Assembly: GCA_002702065.1 (NCBI GenBank)
Contig: NZXX01000001.1
Span: 1,984,001-2,048,000, forward strand
Reading direction: 5' to 3'
Source of the DNA: Anaerolineaceae bacterium
GTDB lineage: Bacteria; Chloroflexota; Anaerolineae; Aggregatilineales; Phototrophicaceae
DNA: 64,000 nt
Both the position numbers and the translations under genes were made by a program. The first letter of the stretch is position 1. Each line of letters begins with the position of its first letter. This document shows, piece by piece, positions 1 through 8,675 of the stretch. Below the pieces are notes generated by a model. That model saw only the letters and a list, made by a program, of their open reading frames with translations. It was not told the DNA's origin and did not search any database.

Positions 1-68
1 TAATACGCTTGCTCAGGTGTCGTAGGACAACTAGTCAATTATATAGGTCAATATTAGAAGGAGTGGCA

Positions 69-1643
69 ATGACGGAGACGGAACACAGCATGCAGCCGGA
101 GGAAAATCCTCTCATTGTAATTGTGTCGAACAGAGGGCCGTTCTCTTTTAGCGCAAACGATGATGGTTCATTCGATGTCGAGAGAGGGGCCGGTGGTTTG
201 GTGACAGCCTTAGGTGCGCTGGCCGAGAAGCATGATGTGCTGTGGATTGCCGCGGCATTGAGTGCAGGCGACCAAAAATGGGCCGACCTGCATGGGAGTG
301 AACCCCAGAATGTTCAGGGTATTCAGCTTCGGTTGATTCGGGCTGAAAACGATGAACAGTATGATCAGTATTACAACATCATCAGCAACCCGCTCCTGTG
401 GTTCATTCAGCATCAACTATGGGACACGTCGCGTAAACCCAGTATTACAGCCGAAATGTGGGAGGCGTGGCAGAATGGCTACGTCGCCATGAATCGACTG
501 TTGGCACAGGCAATTGCCGATACTGTGAAAGATGTAAACCGTCAGATCATTATCTTTCCGCAGGATTACCATCTCTATCTTGTGCCACGCTATTTACGCG
601 AAGAACTGGGCAGTCGTGTCCATATTCAACCGTTCATCCATATACCATGGCCTGGCCCGGACGCATGGCGTGTCCTACCTCAACAGATGCGCGTGGCGTT
701 GCTCGATAGCTTGATGCAGTCGGACCGAATTGGCTTCCAGACCAAGAAGGATGCCTTTAACTTCGTACAGACCTGCCGCTTCTATATGGATGATGCGCAT
801 TCGCATGGCAGTCGCGACTCGATCCACTACAAAGGCCGCCGGGTTGACGCCAGCGCGTATCCCATTTCCGTCGATGCCGAGAAGGTGCAGGAGATGGCAG
901 GGCAGCCGTTGACGCTGGAACTGGAAGACCAGATCAAGGATTTTGCGGGTGGTCGACAGCTTATCCTGCGAACAGATCGTGTTGAACCCAGCAAGAATAT
1001 TTTGCGCGGCCTGGAGGCATTTCAGGAATTACTGGAGATGCACCCGGAACATCAGGGCAAAGTCCAGATGATTGCGCTGCTGGTGCCATCACGTATGGAA
1101 GTGGATGAATACCACAGCTATTTGCAGGAAATCATGGCTTTGGCCGGGTTCATTAATGCCGAGTATAGCGATGGTTACTGGGAGCCAGTACGGATTCTGC
1201 TGGGTGACAATTATCAACGTGCGATCGCAGCCATGAAACTGTACGACGTGCTGCTGGTCAACCCGATTGCCGATGGTATGAACCTGGTTGCCAAAGAAGG
1301 GGTACTGGTTAACAAGAACGATGGTGTGCTGGTGCTCTCAGAATATGCTGGCGCATTTTATGAGTTGGGGGAGGACGCATTGACGGTTTCGCCCTTTGAT
1401 ACCTATGGCACGGCTGAAACGCTTCATAGCGCACTCGTCATGGCGCGTGATGAACGGCACAAGCGTGCCGAAAATCTTCGGGATTCGGTGCTGGCGGCTG
1501 ATGTCAAGCGCTGGTTTTATCAGCAGGTCGATGATGCTTTACGCGATTTGAGCAGCCAGGAAAAAAGCGCTTCGACATCAGAAACACCAGAGGTCATGAC
1601 GTCGGCTGCTTCGCCAACGACTTCGGGCATATCCGGTGACTGA
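69..1643 (+). CDS. otsA: Trehalose-6-phosphate synthase (GT20 family)
   Basis: Transfers glucose from a nucleotide sugar to glucose-6-phosphate in the cytoplasm to make trehalose-6-phosphate, the first step of the OtsAB pathway. The 524-residue protein shows the GT20 landmarks in order: VSNRGPFSF and GGLVTALGAL near the N-terminus, IHIPWPGPDAWR in the acceptor region, LRTDRVEPSKNI for phosphate binding, and DGMNLVAKEG for the donor nucleotide. The ATG at 69 is chosen over an in-frame ATG at 9 because AGAAGGAG lies just upstream and the GT20 fold begins soon after. The last 40 or so residues are a Ser/Thr/Glu-rich tail outside the conserved fold, and that tail overlaps the 3' end of the convergent otsB. 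A glucosylglycerol-phosphate synthase is a possible alternative, but the adjacent trehalose phosphatase favours OtsA. Confidence 0.9.
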   Translation: MTETEHSMQPEENPLIVIVSNRGPFSFSANDDGSFDVERGAGGLVTALGALAEKHDVLWIAAALSAGDQKWADLHGSEPQNVQGIQLRLIRAENDEQYDQYYNIISNPLLWFIQHQLWDTSRKPSITAEMWEAWQNGYVAMNRLLAQAIADTVKDVNRQIIIFPQDYHLYLVPRYLREELGSRVHIQPFIHIPWPGPDAWRVLPQQMRVALLDSLMQSDRIGFQTKKDAFNFVQTCRFYMDDAHSHGSRDSIHYKGRRVDASAYPISVDAEKVQEMAGQPLTLELEDQIKDFAGGRQLILRTDRVEPSKNILRGLEAFQELLEMHPEHQGKVQMIALLVPSRMEVDEYHSYLQEIMALAGFINAEYSDGYWEPVRILLGDNYQRAIAAMKLYDVLLVNPIADGMNLVAKEGVLVNKNDGVLVLSEYAGAFYELGEDALTVSPFDTYGTAETLHSALVMARDERHKRAENLRDSVLAADVKRWFYQQVDDALRDLSSQEKSASTSETPEVMTSAASPTTSGISGD

Positions 1644-2332
1644 ACGCCGATGCCGACTGCGTGGCAGACGCCACTTTCGCGCAGCTGCCGTGCCGCATGC
1701 AGCGCATCGACATCGGTGGTATCATCACCTATGTAAATGGCAGCATCAAGCTGGAACTCCTCGACAAGGTTACGAAAAGCTGTACCCTTGTCAACTTCGA
1801 TGGGGGGACGTAACTCGAAGACCATGCGCCCCTGAAACAGACGCAGACCTTGTGAATCAGCGATTTCCTGGATGATAGGGTGGAATTGTATGGCTGTTTC
1901 GTTTGGGTCAGAGACCTGTCGATAATGAACAGAAAGCGTAGCACCTTTGTCTTCGACAACCATGCCGGGGATTTTCCGGGCATTCAGGCTGGCGGTGGCG
2001 GCTTCAAGTTTTGGACGAAAGGGCGCTGCTTCGGGCGTCAGCGAGACAGCGTCATCAATCCAGCGCTCGAGACCATGATTGCCCACGTAGACAAGTTCGG
2101 GTAGACCAACACGGTGGCGTATATCCTCCGCCGCACGGCCAGAGACAATGGCCACAAGGGCGAGGCAGGGGTGGAGCGCTTTCAGAAGTTCGCGGCTGCG
2201 GGCGGTTATCTGGGCCTGGTCGGGCTGATCAACAATATGGCTGATAGTCCCGTCCATGTCCGTTATCAGGCCAGCGCGCGGCTGCTCAGCAACAGGTTTT
2301 AGCAGGTTAGACGTAGTGTTATGCCAGTGCAT
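1520..2332 (-). CDS. otsB: Trehalose-6-phosphate phosphatase
   Basis: HAD-superfamily phosphatase that removes phosphate from trehalose-6-phosphate to release trehalose. Of the 270 residues, the first HAD motif is ITDMDGTIS (nucleophile and acid/base Asp), followed by VAIVSGRAAEDI, the VGNHGLE segment typical of OtsB, and the metal-binding IYIGDDTTDVDAL near the C-terminus. The ATG at 2332 is preferred to an in-frame ATG at 2467, because the longer form would run about 105 nt into the divergent kinase gene and add non-conserved sequence. It is transcribed toward otsA, and the last 124 nt of the two genes overlap tail to tail. The divergent PfkB gene starts only 29 bp away, so the promoters must lie inside coding sequence or be very compact. 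Confidence 0.9.
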   Translation of the reverse strand: MHWHNTTSNLLKPVAEQPRAGLITDMDGTISHIVDQPDQAQITARSRELLKALHPCLALVAIVSGRAAEDIRHRVGLPELVYVGNHGLERWIDDAVSLTPEAAPFRPKLEAATASLNARKIPGMVVEDKGATLSVHYRQVSDPNETAIQFHPIIQEIADSQGLRLFQGRMVFELRPPIEVDKGTAFRNLVEEFQLDAAIYIGDDTTDVDALHAARQLRESGVCHAVGIGVQSPDMPEVVGEAADVMTSGVSDVEALFSWLLKSRKASSTC

Positions 2333-2361
2333 CGTGAACCAGTAGAAGTGAGATAAAAGCG

Positions 2362-3354
2362 ATGAAAAACGGCAAAATTGTAACAGTGACTCTTCATCCG
2401 TCTTTGGATAAGACCCTGATTGTTCATCATCTGAACATAGGCTATCACAATCGTGTGGCAGATACAACCCATCTGGACGCCAGCGGACGCGGCATGAATG
2501 TGTCGCGTGCTGCGGCCCGGTTGGGCGTACCGACGCATGCTGTGGTCCTGCTGGGTGGTGACGCAGTTGGGCACGCCTATCGTGGGTTGATGGGCGAAGA
2601 ATCGTTTCCGGCCACGATCATCGGCCAGGATGGCCAAACACGCAGCGATACCATTATTGTGCATCGCGGTAGCGAGGGCGAAACCCATATTATTGACGAG
2701 GGGGCTGGTGGTACGCCTGAAGACATTGAACGCGTCGCCGCCAAACTGAAAGAGATTATCCTGCCAGACGACATGGTGGTGCTGGCGGGTTTACTCCCGC
2801 GTGATGCATCCCCTGATGCTTTCATGCTGCTTGAAAATGTGGCGCACGAAGCGGGGGCGCATGTTACCCTGATGACGGCGAGCGAAGCGCTGAGCCGGGC
2901 GCTGAAGGCGACGCCAGAACTGGTGGTGCTGACCCGGTTAGAGGCTGAATCACTGTTTAACTATCCGGTCCGCACCGATGCGGATATGATCTCCGGCGGA
3001 CACAAATTGCGTGAGCAAGGGACAGGCCGTGTAATCATCGTTGCTGATGACTTCAGCAGTGCAGTCCTCATTGATGAAGGTGAAACGTGGCTGGCGGAAA
3101 TTGACGAAACGGGCCCCGGAACAGACAGCGGGGTGGTGGATGCTTTACTGGCCGGTTATCTGGCAGGTTTGATGCAGGGCCATGCACCGGAAGTTGCCTT
3201 CCGCTTGGGCGCCGCCGCCATGAACTTTGCCGATTCACAGATCGGTAACGAGTTTGGTACATTGGAACAACTGCATCAGTACGAGCGTCGCGTGCATGTC
3301 AGAAACCTTGAAGCGCATAATAGCGATCCTTCATTGACACAGCGCGGCGCCTGA
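2362..3354 (+). CDS. PfkB-family sugar kinase (1-phosphofructokinase-like)
   Basis: Ribokinase/PfkB-type cytoplasmic kinase of 330 residues, closest in layout to the 1-phosphofructokinase/tagatose-6-phosphate kinase group: an N-terminal TVTLHPSLDKTL strand, an ASGRGMNVSRAAARLG substrate-binding stretch, and a C-terminal DALLAGYLAGL helix. The usual anion-hole motif GAGD before the catalytic Asp reads GVVD here, so the second glycine is replaced by valine. The Asp itself is kept. That makes the activity or phosphate donor uncertain. It is divergent from otsB and followed by a clear intrinsic terminator, so it is probably expressed alone. The exact sugar substrate cannot be told from sequence. 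Confidence 0.75.
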   Translation: MKNGKIVTVTLHPSLDKTLIVHHLNIGYHNRVADTTHLDASGRGMNVSRAAARLGVPTHAVVLLGGDAVGHAYRGLMGEESFPATIIGQDGQTRSDTIIVHRGSEGETHIIDEGAGGTPEDIERVAAKLKEIILPDDMVVLAGLLPRDASPDAFMLLENVAHEAGAHVTLMTASEALSRALKATPELVVLTRLEAESLFNYPVRTDADMISGGHKLREQGTGRVIIVADDFSSAVLIDEGETWLAEIDETGPGTDSGVVDALLAGYLAGLMQGHAPEVAFRLGAAAMNFADSQIGNEFGTLEQLHQYERRVHVRNLEAHNSDPSLTQRGA

Positions 3355-3381
3355 TGCTTCAATTTCAGCCGCAGATGCAGG

Positions 3382-3408
3382 AGCCTGGGGAATTTCTCAG
3401 GCTTTTTT
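3382..3408 (+). terminator. Intrinsic terminator after the PfkB kinase gene
   Basis: AGCCTGGGG and TCTCAGGCT form a 9-bp stem (two G-U pairs) around an AATT loop, directly followed by a run of six T. It lies 27 nt past the kinase stop codon and insulates the GMC oxidoreductase gene downstream. Confidence 0.8.
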
Positions 3409-3519
3409 ATTACACACAAGACAAAACCGGGCCATCAAATGTTGCGCGTTGTTACTGGTCCAATTTCTGGATTTCGGTAGAATGAAATCATAAATTAGAT
3501 TTATTGCGGGACTTGCTTT

Positions 3520-5796
3520 ATGTCATTATCGGACGGTTTGTCATTTAGCCCCATTACCCTGAGCCTGCTCGAAGTTCGCACAGCCAGAGCCATATTTGAC
3601 TGTATGTTCCCCGCAGATGCGTATAGCCCTGCTGCCAGCGCCATCGGCGTTGTGGATTACGTCGATCGCGCTTTAGGTGGTGCGTATGCTGCCCATCGAG
3701 AGGCGTACCGGCTTGGGCTGGCTGCGTTGAACCGGTCTGCTGAAATATTGTTTGACTCATTGTTTGCGGACATAACCTCTCGTCAGCAGCAGACATTAAT
3801 GGCAGGGCTGGAAAACGGCACGCTGCCGGAATTTCATCATCCCCCGCAACAACTTTTTTTTGCGCTCCTGCGCGCACATTTGCAGGAAGGCCTGTTTGCG
3901 GACCCAGTCTATGGCGGCAACCGGGACAAACTTGGCTGGCGGTTTCTGAAGCACCCTGGCGTGTGGCTGGAAAACTCCGCTGAAGAAAATCTGACACCGG
4001 GCCCGGTTACCAAGGGCGGTGTCATTCAGTCGATGGCTGACCTGGGTTATGGTCTGGCGGGTGATACACAGCCAGCAGCAATACATGGTTATGACCCCCA
4101 GCGCGGTGCGAGGCCGCCAGATGGGGAGGTAGATGTGGTGCTGGTCGGGTTGGGCGCTGTCGGGGCTGTGATTGCGCCGATTTTGACCCGCGCCGGCCTA
4201 AAGGTGGTCGCTCTCGAAGCAGGGTCGTGGCGAACTCGGCACGATTTTTTGCCAGACGAATTGGGTGCAACCTATTATTGCCGCGCCAATATGAGCGCGA
4301 AATTTATGAGCGAGATCCCGCGCTGGCGTCGCAACAGGGTCGACGAGGTGACGGAGGAAAGCACCTTTTCGCTGGGGCGCATGATGAACGGCGTTGGCGG
4401 CTCCGTCATACACTATGGGGCCTGGCTGCGTCGTTTTCATCCGCATCATTTTCGGCCACTAAGCTGGGTGCATGCACGGTGGGGTAAAGATGCCCTGCCA
4501 CCGGACGCAACATTGGCAGACTGGCCGGTCACGTATGCTGACCTTGAACCGTACTATACGCGGCTGGAGTACGAAATTGGCGTCGCGGGGGATGATACAA
4601 ATCCGTTTATCCCACGTAATGCGCCGTTTCCGATGCCGCCGATGCGTCCGTTTCGGTTGGGGGAATTCTTCCGAGAAGCGACGGAAAGCCTGGGTTTACA
4701 TCCGCATCCTGTTCCGGTCGGGATGAACAGCCTACCTTATCAGGGCCGACCCGCCAGCACGTATACGGCATGGAGTAATGGCTTCGGGTCGTTTACGGAC
4801 GATAAATGGCATCCGGCATTGACGTCGGTTCCGGCAGCATTGGTAACGGGCAATCTGGATATTCGTACACACTGTCGGGTGTTGCGCATCCTCACTGACG
4901 CCGACGGTCGGGCCAGCGGTGTCGAATATGTGAATGCGAACGGGACTTGTTTTGTGCAAAAGGCGCGCACCGTCATTCTGTCCAGCTACACGTTTGAGAA
5001 TGTACGGTTGCTGCTGCTCTCCGGCTCGGCGCGCCACCCAAATGGCCTGGGCAATCAACACGGACAGGTCGGTCAAAACTTTATGACCAAGATGTTTGCA
5101 CATGTGGACGGGTATTTTCCTGACGTGATCTTTAACCGGCATACCGGACCGGCGGCGCAGGGCATAGTCGTGGACGATTTTCTTGCTGAGGATTTCGATT
5201 CGGTCGCGCACGGGTTTATCGGTGGGGCGACGCTGGGGGCGGAACAGCAGTTTTTACCGATTCAGATCAGCCGGGAGACTCTGCCACCGGATGTGCCGAC
5301 ATGGGGGCAGGAGTACAAGGATCACATTCGCCAATGGCAGCATTTCGGTGTTGTGCGCATTCAGCCGGATACATTACCCTATCGGACCAACTACCTTGAT
5401 CTGGACCCGCGATACCGGGACCGCAGCGGATTGGGCTTGCCGGTTATACGCATTACCTACGATATGCGGCAAAATGAGCAGCGACTGGCCGCCTGGATGG
5501 AAGCCCGTGCCGCTGAGATTTTGTCCACGATGGGCGCTGCTAAAACCTGGGCCGGCCCACAATTTACGGGCGTAGGCAGCAGTCATGACCTGGGGGGCTG
5601 CCGGATGGGCCACGACCCGGCGCAGTCGGTTGTTAATGAGGAACTGCGGGTTCATGACGTGCCGGGATTGTATGTCTTTAGCGGTGCGGTCTTCCCGTCC
5701 TGCCCCGGCATCAACCCAACGTTGACCATCTGGGCCGTATGCTGTCGCGCTGCTGAACAGTTGGCGGAGCGACTGACAAGCGGCAATGAAGTCTAA
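3520..5796 (+). CDS. GMC oxidoreductase fused to a gluconate-dehydrogenase subunit-3 domain
   Basis: FAD-dependent alcohol/sugar dehydrogenase of 758 residues. Residues about 15-175 resemble the gluconate 2-dehydrogenase subunit 3 family (LQEGLFADPVYGGN and WRFLKHPG are characteristic). About residue 204 onward is a GMC flavoprotein, with the Rossmann motif VLVGLGAVGAVIAPIL, and a C-terminal GMC domain containing HDLGGCRMG and PGINPTLTIWA, which carry the His and Asn expected in the active site. In many bacteria these are two separate subunits, often with a cytochrome c. Here they are one chain and no cytochrome gene adjoins. No Tat or Sec signal is visible at the N-terminus. It opens a co-directional run with an isomerase and an aldehyde dehydrogenase, suggesting oxidation of a polyol or sugar. 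The substrate is unknown. Confidence 0.85.
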   Translation: MSLSDGLSFSPITLSLLEVRTARAIFDCMFPADAYSPAASAIGVVDYVDRALGGAYAAHREAYRLGLAALNRSAEILFDSLFADITSRQQQTLMAGLENGTLPEFHHPPQQLFFALLRAHLQEGLFADPVYGGNRDKLGWRFLKHPGVWLENSAEENLTPGPVTKGGVIQSMADLGYGLAGDTQPAAIHGYDPQRGARPPDGEVDVVLVGLGAVGAVIAPILTRAGLKVVALEAGSWRTRHDFLPDELGATYYCRANMSAKFMSEIPRWRRNRVDEVTEESTFSLGRMMNGVGGSVIHYGAWLRRFHPHHFRPLSWVHARWGKDALPPDATLADWPVTYADLEPYYTRLEYEIGVAGDDTNPFIPRNAPFPMPPMRPFRLGEFFREATESLGLHPHPVPVGMNSLPYQGRPASTYTAWSNGFGSFTDDKWHPALTSVPAALVTGNLDIRTHCRVLRILTDADGRASGVEYVNANGTCFVQKARTVILSSYTFENVRLLLLSGSARHPNGLGNQHGQVGQNFMTKMFAHVDGYFPDVIFNRHTGPAAQGIVVDDFLAEDFDSVAHGFIGGATLGAEQQFLPIQISRETLPPDVPTWGQEYKDHIRQWQHFGVVRIQPDTLPYRTNYLDLDPRYRDRSGLGLPVIRITYDMRQNEQRLAAWMEARAAEILSTMGAAKTWAGPQFTGVGSSHDLGGCRMGHDPAQSVVNEELRVHDVPGLYVFSGAVFPSCPGINPTLTIWAVCCRAAEQLAERLTSGNEV

Positions 5797-5832
5797 TATT
5801 TTGATGTTCTCATCGATGAAAGAGGTTAAAAG

Positions 5833-6690
5833 ATGTACAAGAATTTAAGCCCCGGCGCAATTGGTATCCGCGATTTCGGCCTGGTGCAGACGTTGGAACT
5901 GGCACAGAAAACCGGCTTCTCCGGCATTGATTTCAATATTCGGGAAGCGGCGCAACTGGCCGATGAAAAGGGCGTGGATTACGTGCGCGGTTTGTTCAAT
6001 GACGCAGGTGTCCGTCCGGGTATCTGGGGGTTGCCGGTCGCGTGGAATAAGGATGAATGGCACGATGGACTGGCTGATCTACCTCAGCTGGCGGCTGTCG
6101 GGCAGGCTATCGGCGCCATGCGCACGCAGACATGGGTGCCGCCTAGCTCAGATACGCGGGCATTTGATGACAATTTTAACTGGCATGTAGACCGCTTTGG
6201 GCCCATTGCGGAGGCGTTGAAGCCTTATGGTATTCGCTTTGGCCTGGAATTTATCGGCCCAAAGACCCTGCGCCCTGCGGACAAGGAAGCCTTCATTTAT
6301 TCGATGGAAGGGATGCTCGATTTAGCAAAAGCGATCGGCACCGGGAATGTCGGCTTGCTGCTGGATGCCTGGCATCTGTACACTTCTGGTGGCAGTATGA
6401 GCGACCTCGACAAGATCACCAATGAGGATGTCGTATCCGTTCATGTGAATGATGCCCCGGAAGGCCTGACCATGGACGAATACAATGACCACGACCGGCG
6501 GCTGCCGATGGAAACAGGCGTGATTGACCTGGGCACCTTCATGCGCAAGCTGAGCGCCATGGGTTACGATGGCCCTGTGACGCCAGAACCATTCAGCAAA
6601 CGCGTGAACAGCATTGAAGACCCGCATGAGGCTGCCCGGCTGACGGCCAGCTATATGGATAAGCTGTGGGAGGCGGGCGGCGTTGCGTGA
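5833..6690 (+). CDS. Sugar phosphate isomerase/epimerase (xylose isomerase-like TIM barrel)
   Basis: 285-residue AP-endonuclease-2 / IolE-IolI-like TIM barrel, expected to isomerise, epimerise or dehydrate a sugar or inositol derivative using a divalent metal. Typical metal-binding strands are visible: FGLEFIGP (Glu), LLLDAWHLYTSGG (Asp and His), VVSVHVNDAP (His) and VTPEPFSKR (Glu). A purine-rich AGAGG lies upstream of the ATG. It sits 36 nt behind the GMC oxidoreductase and about 100 nt before a methylmalonate-semialdehyde dehydrogenase, a grouping reminiscent of inositol (iol) gene sets, but IolB, IolC and IolD are absent here. The substrate is unassigned. Confidence 0.8.
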   Translation: MYKNLSPGAIGIRDFGLVQTLELAQKTGFSGIDFNIREAAQLADEKGVDYVRGLFNDAGVRPGIWGLPVAWNKDEWHDGLADLPQLAAVGQAIGAMRTQTWVPPSSDTRAFDDNFNWHVDRFGPIAEALKPYGIRFGLEFIGPKTLRPADKEAFIYSMEGMLDLAKAIGTGNVGLLLDAWHLYTSGGSMSDLDKITNEDVVSVHVNDAPEGLTMDEYNDHDRRLPMETGVIDLGTFMRKLSAMGYDGPVTPEPFSKRVNSIEDPHEAARLTASYMDKLWEAGGVA

Positions 6691-6788
6691 TGCAGCGTTT
6701 TCGATTATCCTCTGCTGCACACTGATACTGACACAGACTGGATGCATCAGAATTTGAAACTCATGAAGCGTAATGTTAGGAGTCTGGA

Positions 6789-8240
6789 ATGGCTGAAAAG
6801 TTAAAAAACTATATTGGTGGGGAATGGGTAGAATCTACCGCTGCTGACTATATTCCCGTTGAAAATCCAGCAACATGCGAAGTGCTGGCGGAATGCCCGG
6901 AATCGACCGCAGAAGATGTCGATATGGCTGTGCAGGCTGCTGCTGAGGCTTTTGAGGAGTGGCGCAGCACGCCGGTGCTCAGCCGGGCGCAGTATATGCA
7001 CCACTTCAAAAACCTGATCGAAGATCGGTTTGAAGAAATCGCGCGGATCGCGGTAGAAGAAAACGGCAAAACGCTGGACGAGGCACGTGGCGAAATCCGG
7101 CGGGGCATCGAAAGCATTGACTTTGCGATGGGCGTGCCGTTCCTGATGCGTAATGATGGCGTCGAGGATATCAGTTCCGGCATTGATGAAACAACGGTGC
7201 GGCAGCCCGTTGGGGTCTATGCGGCGATCACCCCGTTCAATTTCCCGGTGATGGTGCCGCTGTGGTTCCTGCCGACAGCGATCACTTGCGGCAATACGTT
7301 CATCGTCAAACCGTCACCGCAAACGCCTCTGAGTATGCAGATCGTTTATGAACTGCTGGATGAACTCGATATGCCTGAAGGGGTGGTTAATCTGGTGCAG
7401 GGTGGCATCGAAGCCGCGGATGCGATTCTGAAACACCCCGGTATTGCAGGGATTTCGTTTGTGGGGTCCAGCCCGGTTGCCAAGAAGATTTACGAAGTGG
7501 GCACAGCCCACGGCAAGCGGGTGCAGGCGCAGGGTGGGGCGAAGAATTACATCGCTGTCCTGCCGGACGCCAACATGGAATCCAGCGTGCGCAATATCCT
7601 CGGTGCCGCCTATGGGTGTGCCGGGCAGCGCTGCCTGGCGGCGGCGGTCGCGGTCGGTGTCGGGGATGCCTACGACCAACTGCGTGACGAATTGGTCAAG
7701 CAGGTCTCCAATCTTCGGGTGGGGTATGGCCTCGATGAAACCACGCAGATGGGCACGGTGGTCAGTGCTCAGGCAAAAGAACGTATCGAAAGTATGATTC
7801 AAAAAGGCGTCGATGAAGGCGCATCTGTGGTGGTGGATGGACGTAATAAAGCTGTTGACGGCTACGAAAATGGCATCTTTGTTGGCCCGACCATCCTCGA
7901 AAACGTCACCCCGGAGATGACTGTGGCCCGTGAAGAAATTTTCGGCCCGGTGTTGTCGCTGATGAAAGCGGACAGCTTTGATGAAGCGGTGGACATCATC
8001 AATGCCAGCCACTTCGGTAATGCGGCCAGTCTGTTCACCAGCAATGGCAAGTTCGCTCGTGAGTTTAAGTATCGCGTGCGTGCCGGGAACATTGGTATCA
8101 ATATCGGCGTGGCGGCGCCGTCGGCCTCGTTCCCCTTCGGCGGGCAGAAGGATTCCTTCTTTGGTGACCTGCACGGGCAGGGATCGGATGCGATTGAATT
8201 TTATACAGATCGCAAAATTGTGATCGAGCGGTGGATTTAG
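6789..8240 (+). CDS. mmsA: CoA-acylating methylmalonate-semialdehyde dehydrogenase
   Basis: Oxidises methylmalonate semialdehyde (or malonate semialdehyde) to propionyl-CoA (acetyl-CoA) with NAD and CoA and loss of CO2, a step in valine and inositol catabolism. The 483-residue protein has the family signatures NYIGGEWVES at the start, ITPFNFPVMVPLWFLP in the cofactor domain, FVGSSPVAKKIY, and the catalytic cysteine in GQRCLAAA. The C-terminus FGDLHGQGSDAIEFYTDRK is also characteristic. GGAG lies shortly before the ATG. Its propionyl-CoA product would feed the methylmalonyl-CoA mutase encoded at 41.5-45.8 kb after carboxylation. A small unknown gene follows after 8 nt and is probably co-transcribed. 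Confidence 0.92.
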   Translation: MAEKLKNYIGGEWVESTAADYIPVENPATCEVLAECPESTAEDVDMAVQAAAEAFEEWRSTPVLSRAQYMHHFKNLIEDRFEEIARIAVEENGKTLDEARGEIRRGIESIDFAMGVPFLMRNDGVEDISSGIDETTVRQPVGVYAAITPFNFPVMVPLWFLPTAITCGNTFIVKPSPQTPLSMQIVYELLDELDMPEGVVNLVQGGIEAADAILKHPGIAGISFVGSSPVAKKIYEVGTAHGKRVQAQGGAKNYIAVLPDANMESSVRNILGAAYGCAGQRCLAAAVAVGVGDAYDQLRDELVKQVSNLRVGYGLDETTQMGTVVSAQAKERIESMIQKGVDEGASVVVDGRNKAVDGYENGIFVGPTILENVTPEMTVAREEIFGPVLSLMKADSFDEAVDIINASHFGNAASLFTSNGKFAREFKYRVRAGNIGINIGVAAPSASFPFGGQKDSFFGDLHGQGSDAIEFYTDRKIVIERWI

Positions 8241-8248
8241 GGGGCATA

Positions 8249-8605
8249 ATGGCGTCACTGAATACCTTTGGGGCGATTATGACCCATGCAGTCAACCTGG
8301 AGGCTGGCCTGCACGAGTATTATCAGACAGTGGGCGACGATGCGCGGGCCAAAGATGCGGACAAGCGCCGCCGAACGATGGAGCGCATTCGCCGCGAGAC
8401 TGTGCTGGAGATCACGCTAGAGCCGATCGACGGACTTGATGAAGCGGACTATGCCCTCAACCTGGATGATACATCGGCGGCGGGGCAGCAAGCAGTCGAA
8501 GCGACCGCTGCACGCTTTTACGCGGAAGTCGCGCCCAAAATCAATGTCCGCCAGGCGCAGCGTGCGCTGGAACGCGCGGGCAAAGCGCATCAGGAACTGG
8601 CGTAA
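8249..8605 (+). CDS. Small helical protein of unknown function
   Basis: 118-residue protein that I do not recognise. It is rich in Ala, Glu, Arg and Asp, and most of it should be alpha-helical. The N-terminal helix, with NLEAGLHEYYQ, looks like the first helix of ferritin-like proteins, but no complete metal-binding motif is evident. There is no signal peptide and no membrane segment. The ATG at 8249 has AGGGGG upstream, although the spacing is short; an in-frame GTG at 8231 overlaps the previous gene. It begins 8 nt after mmsA and is followed by a strong terminator, so it is the last gene of that operon and may act with the dehydrogenase. Confidence 0.7.
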   Translation: MASLNTFGAIMTHAVNLEAGLHEYYQTVGDDARAKDADKRRRTMERIRRETVLEITLEPIDGLDEADYALNLDDTSAAGQQAVEATAARFYAEVAPKINVRQAQRALERAGKAHQELA

Positions 8606-8625
8606 ATCTGGAAAATAGTGTCACG

Positions 8626-8652
8626 GAGGGGCCGATGCGCCCCTCTTTTTTT
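8626..8652 (+). terminator. Intrinsic terminator of the GMC-mmsA operon
   Basis: Perfect 7-bp GAGGGGC/GCCCCTC stem with a 6-nt loop, followed by seven T. It ends the run of genes from 3.5 to 8.6 kb. Confidence 0.9.
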
Positions 8653-8675
8653 GCAACCAGAGTTGAGGGTGAAAA

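Noticed and set aside
7314..8258. 314-codon minus-strand frame opposite mmsA
   Set aside because: It is antisense to conserved dehydrogenase sequence and has no domain signature.
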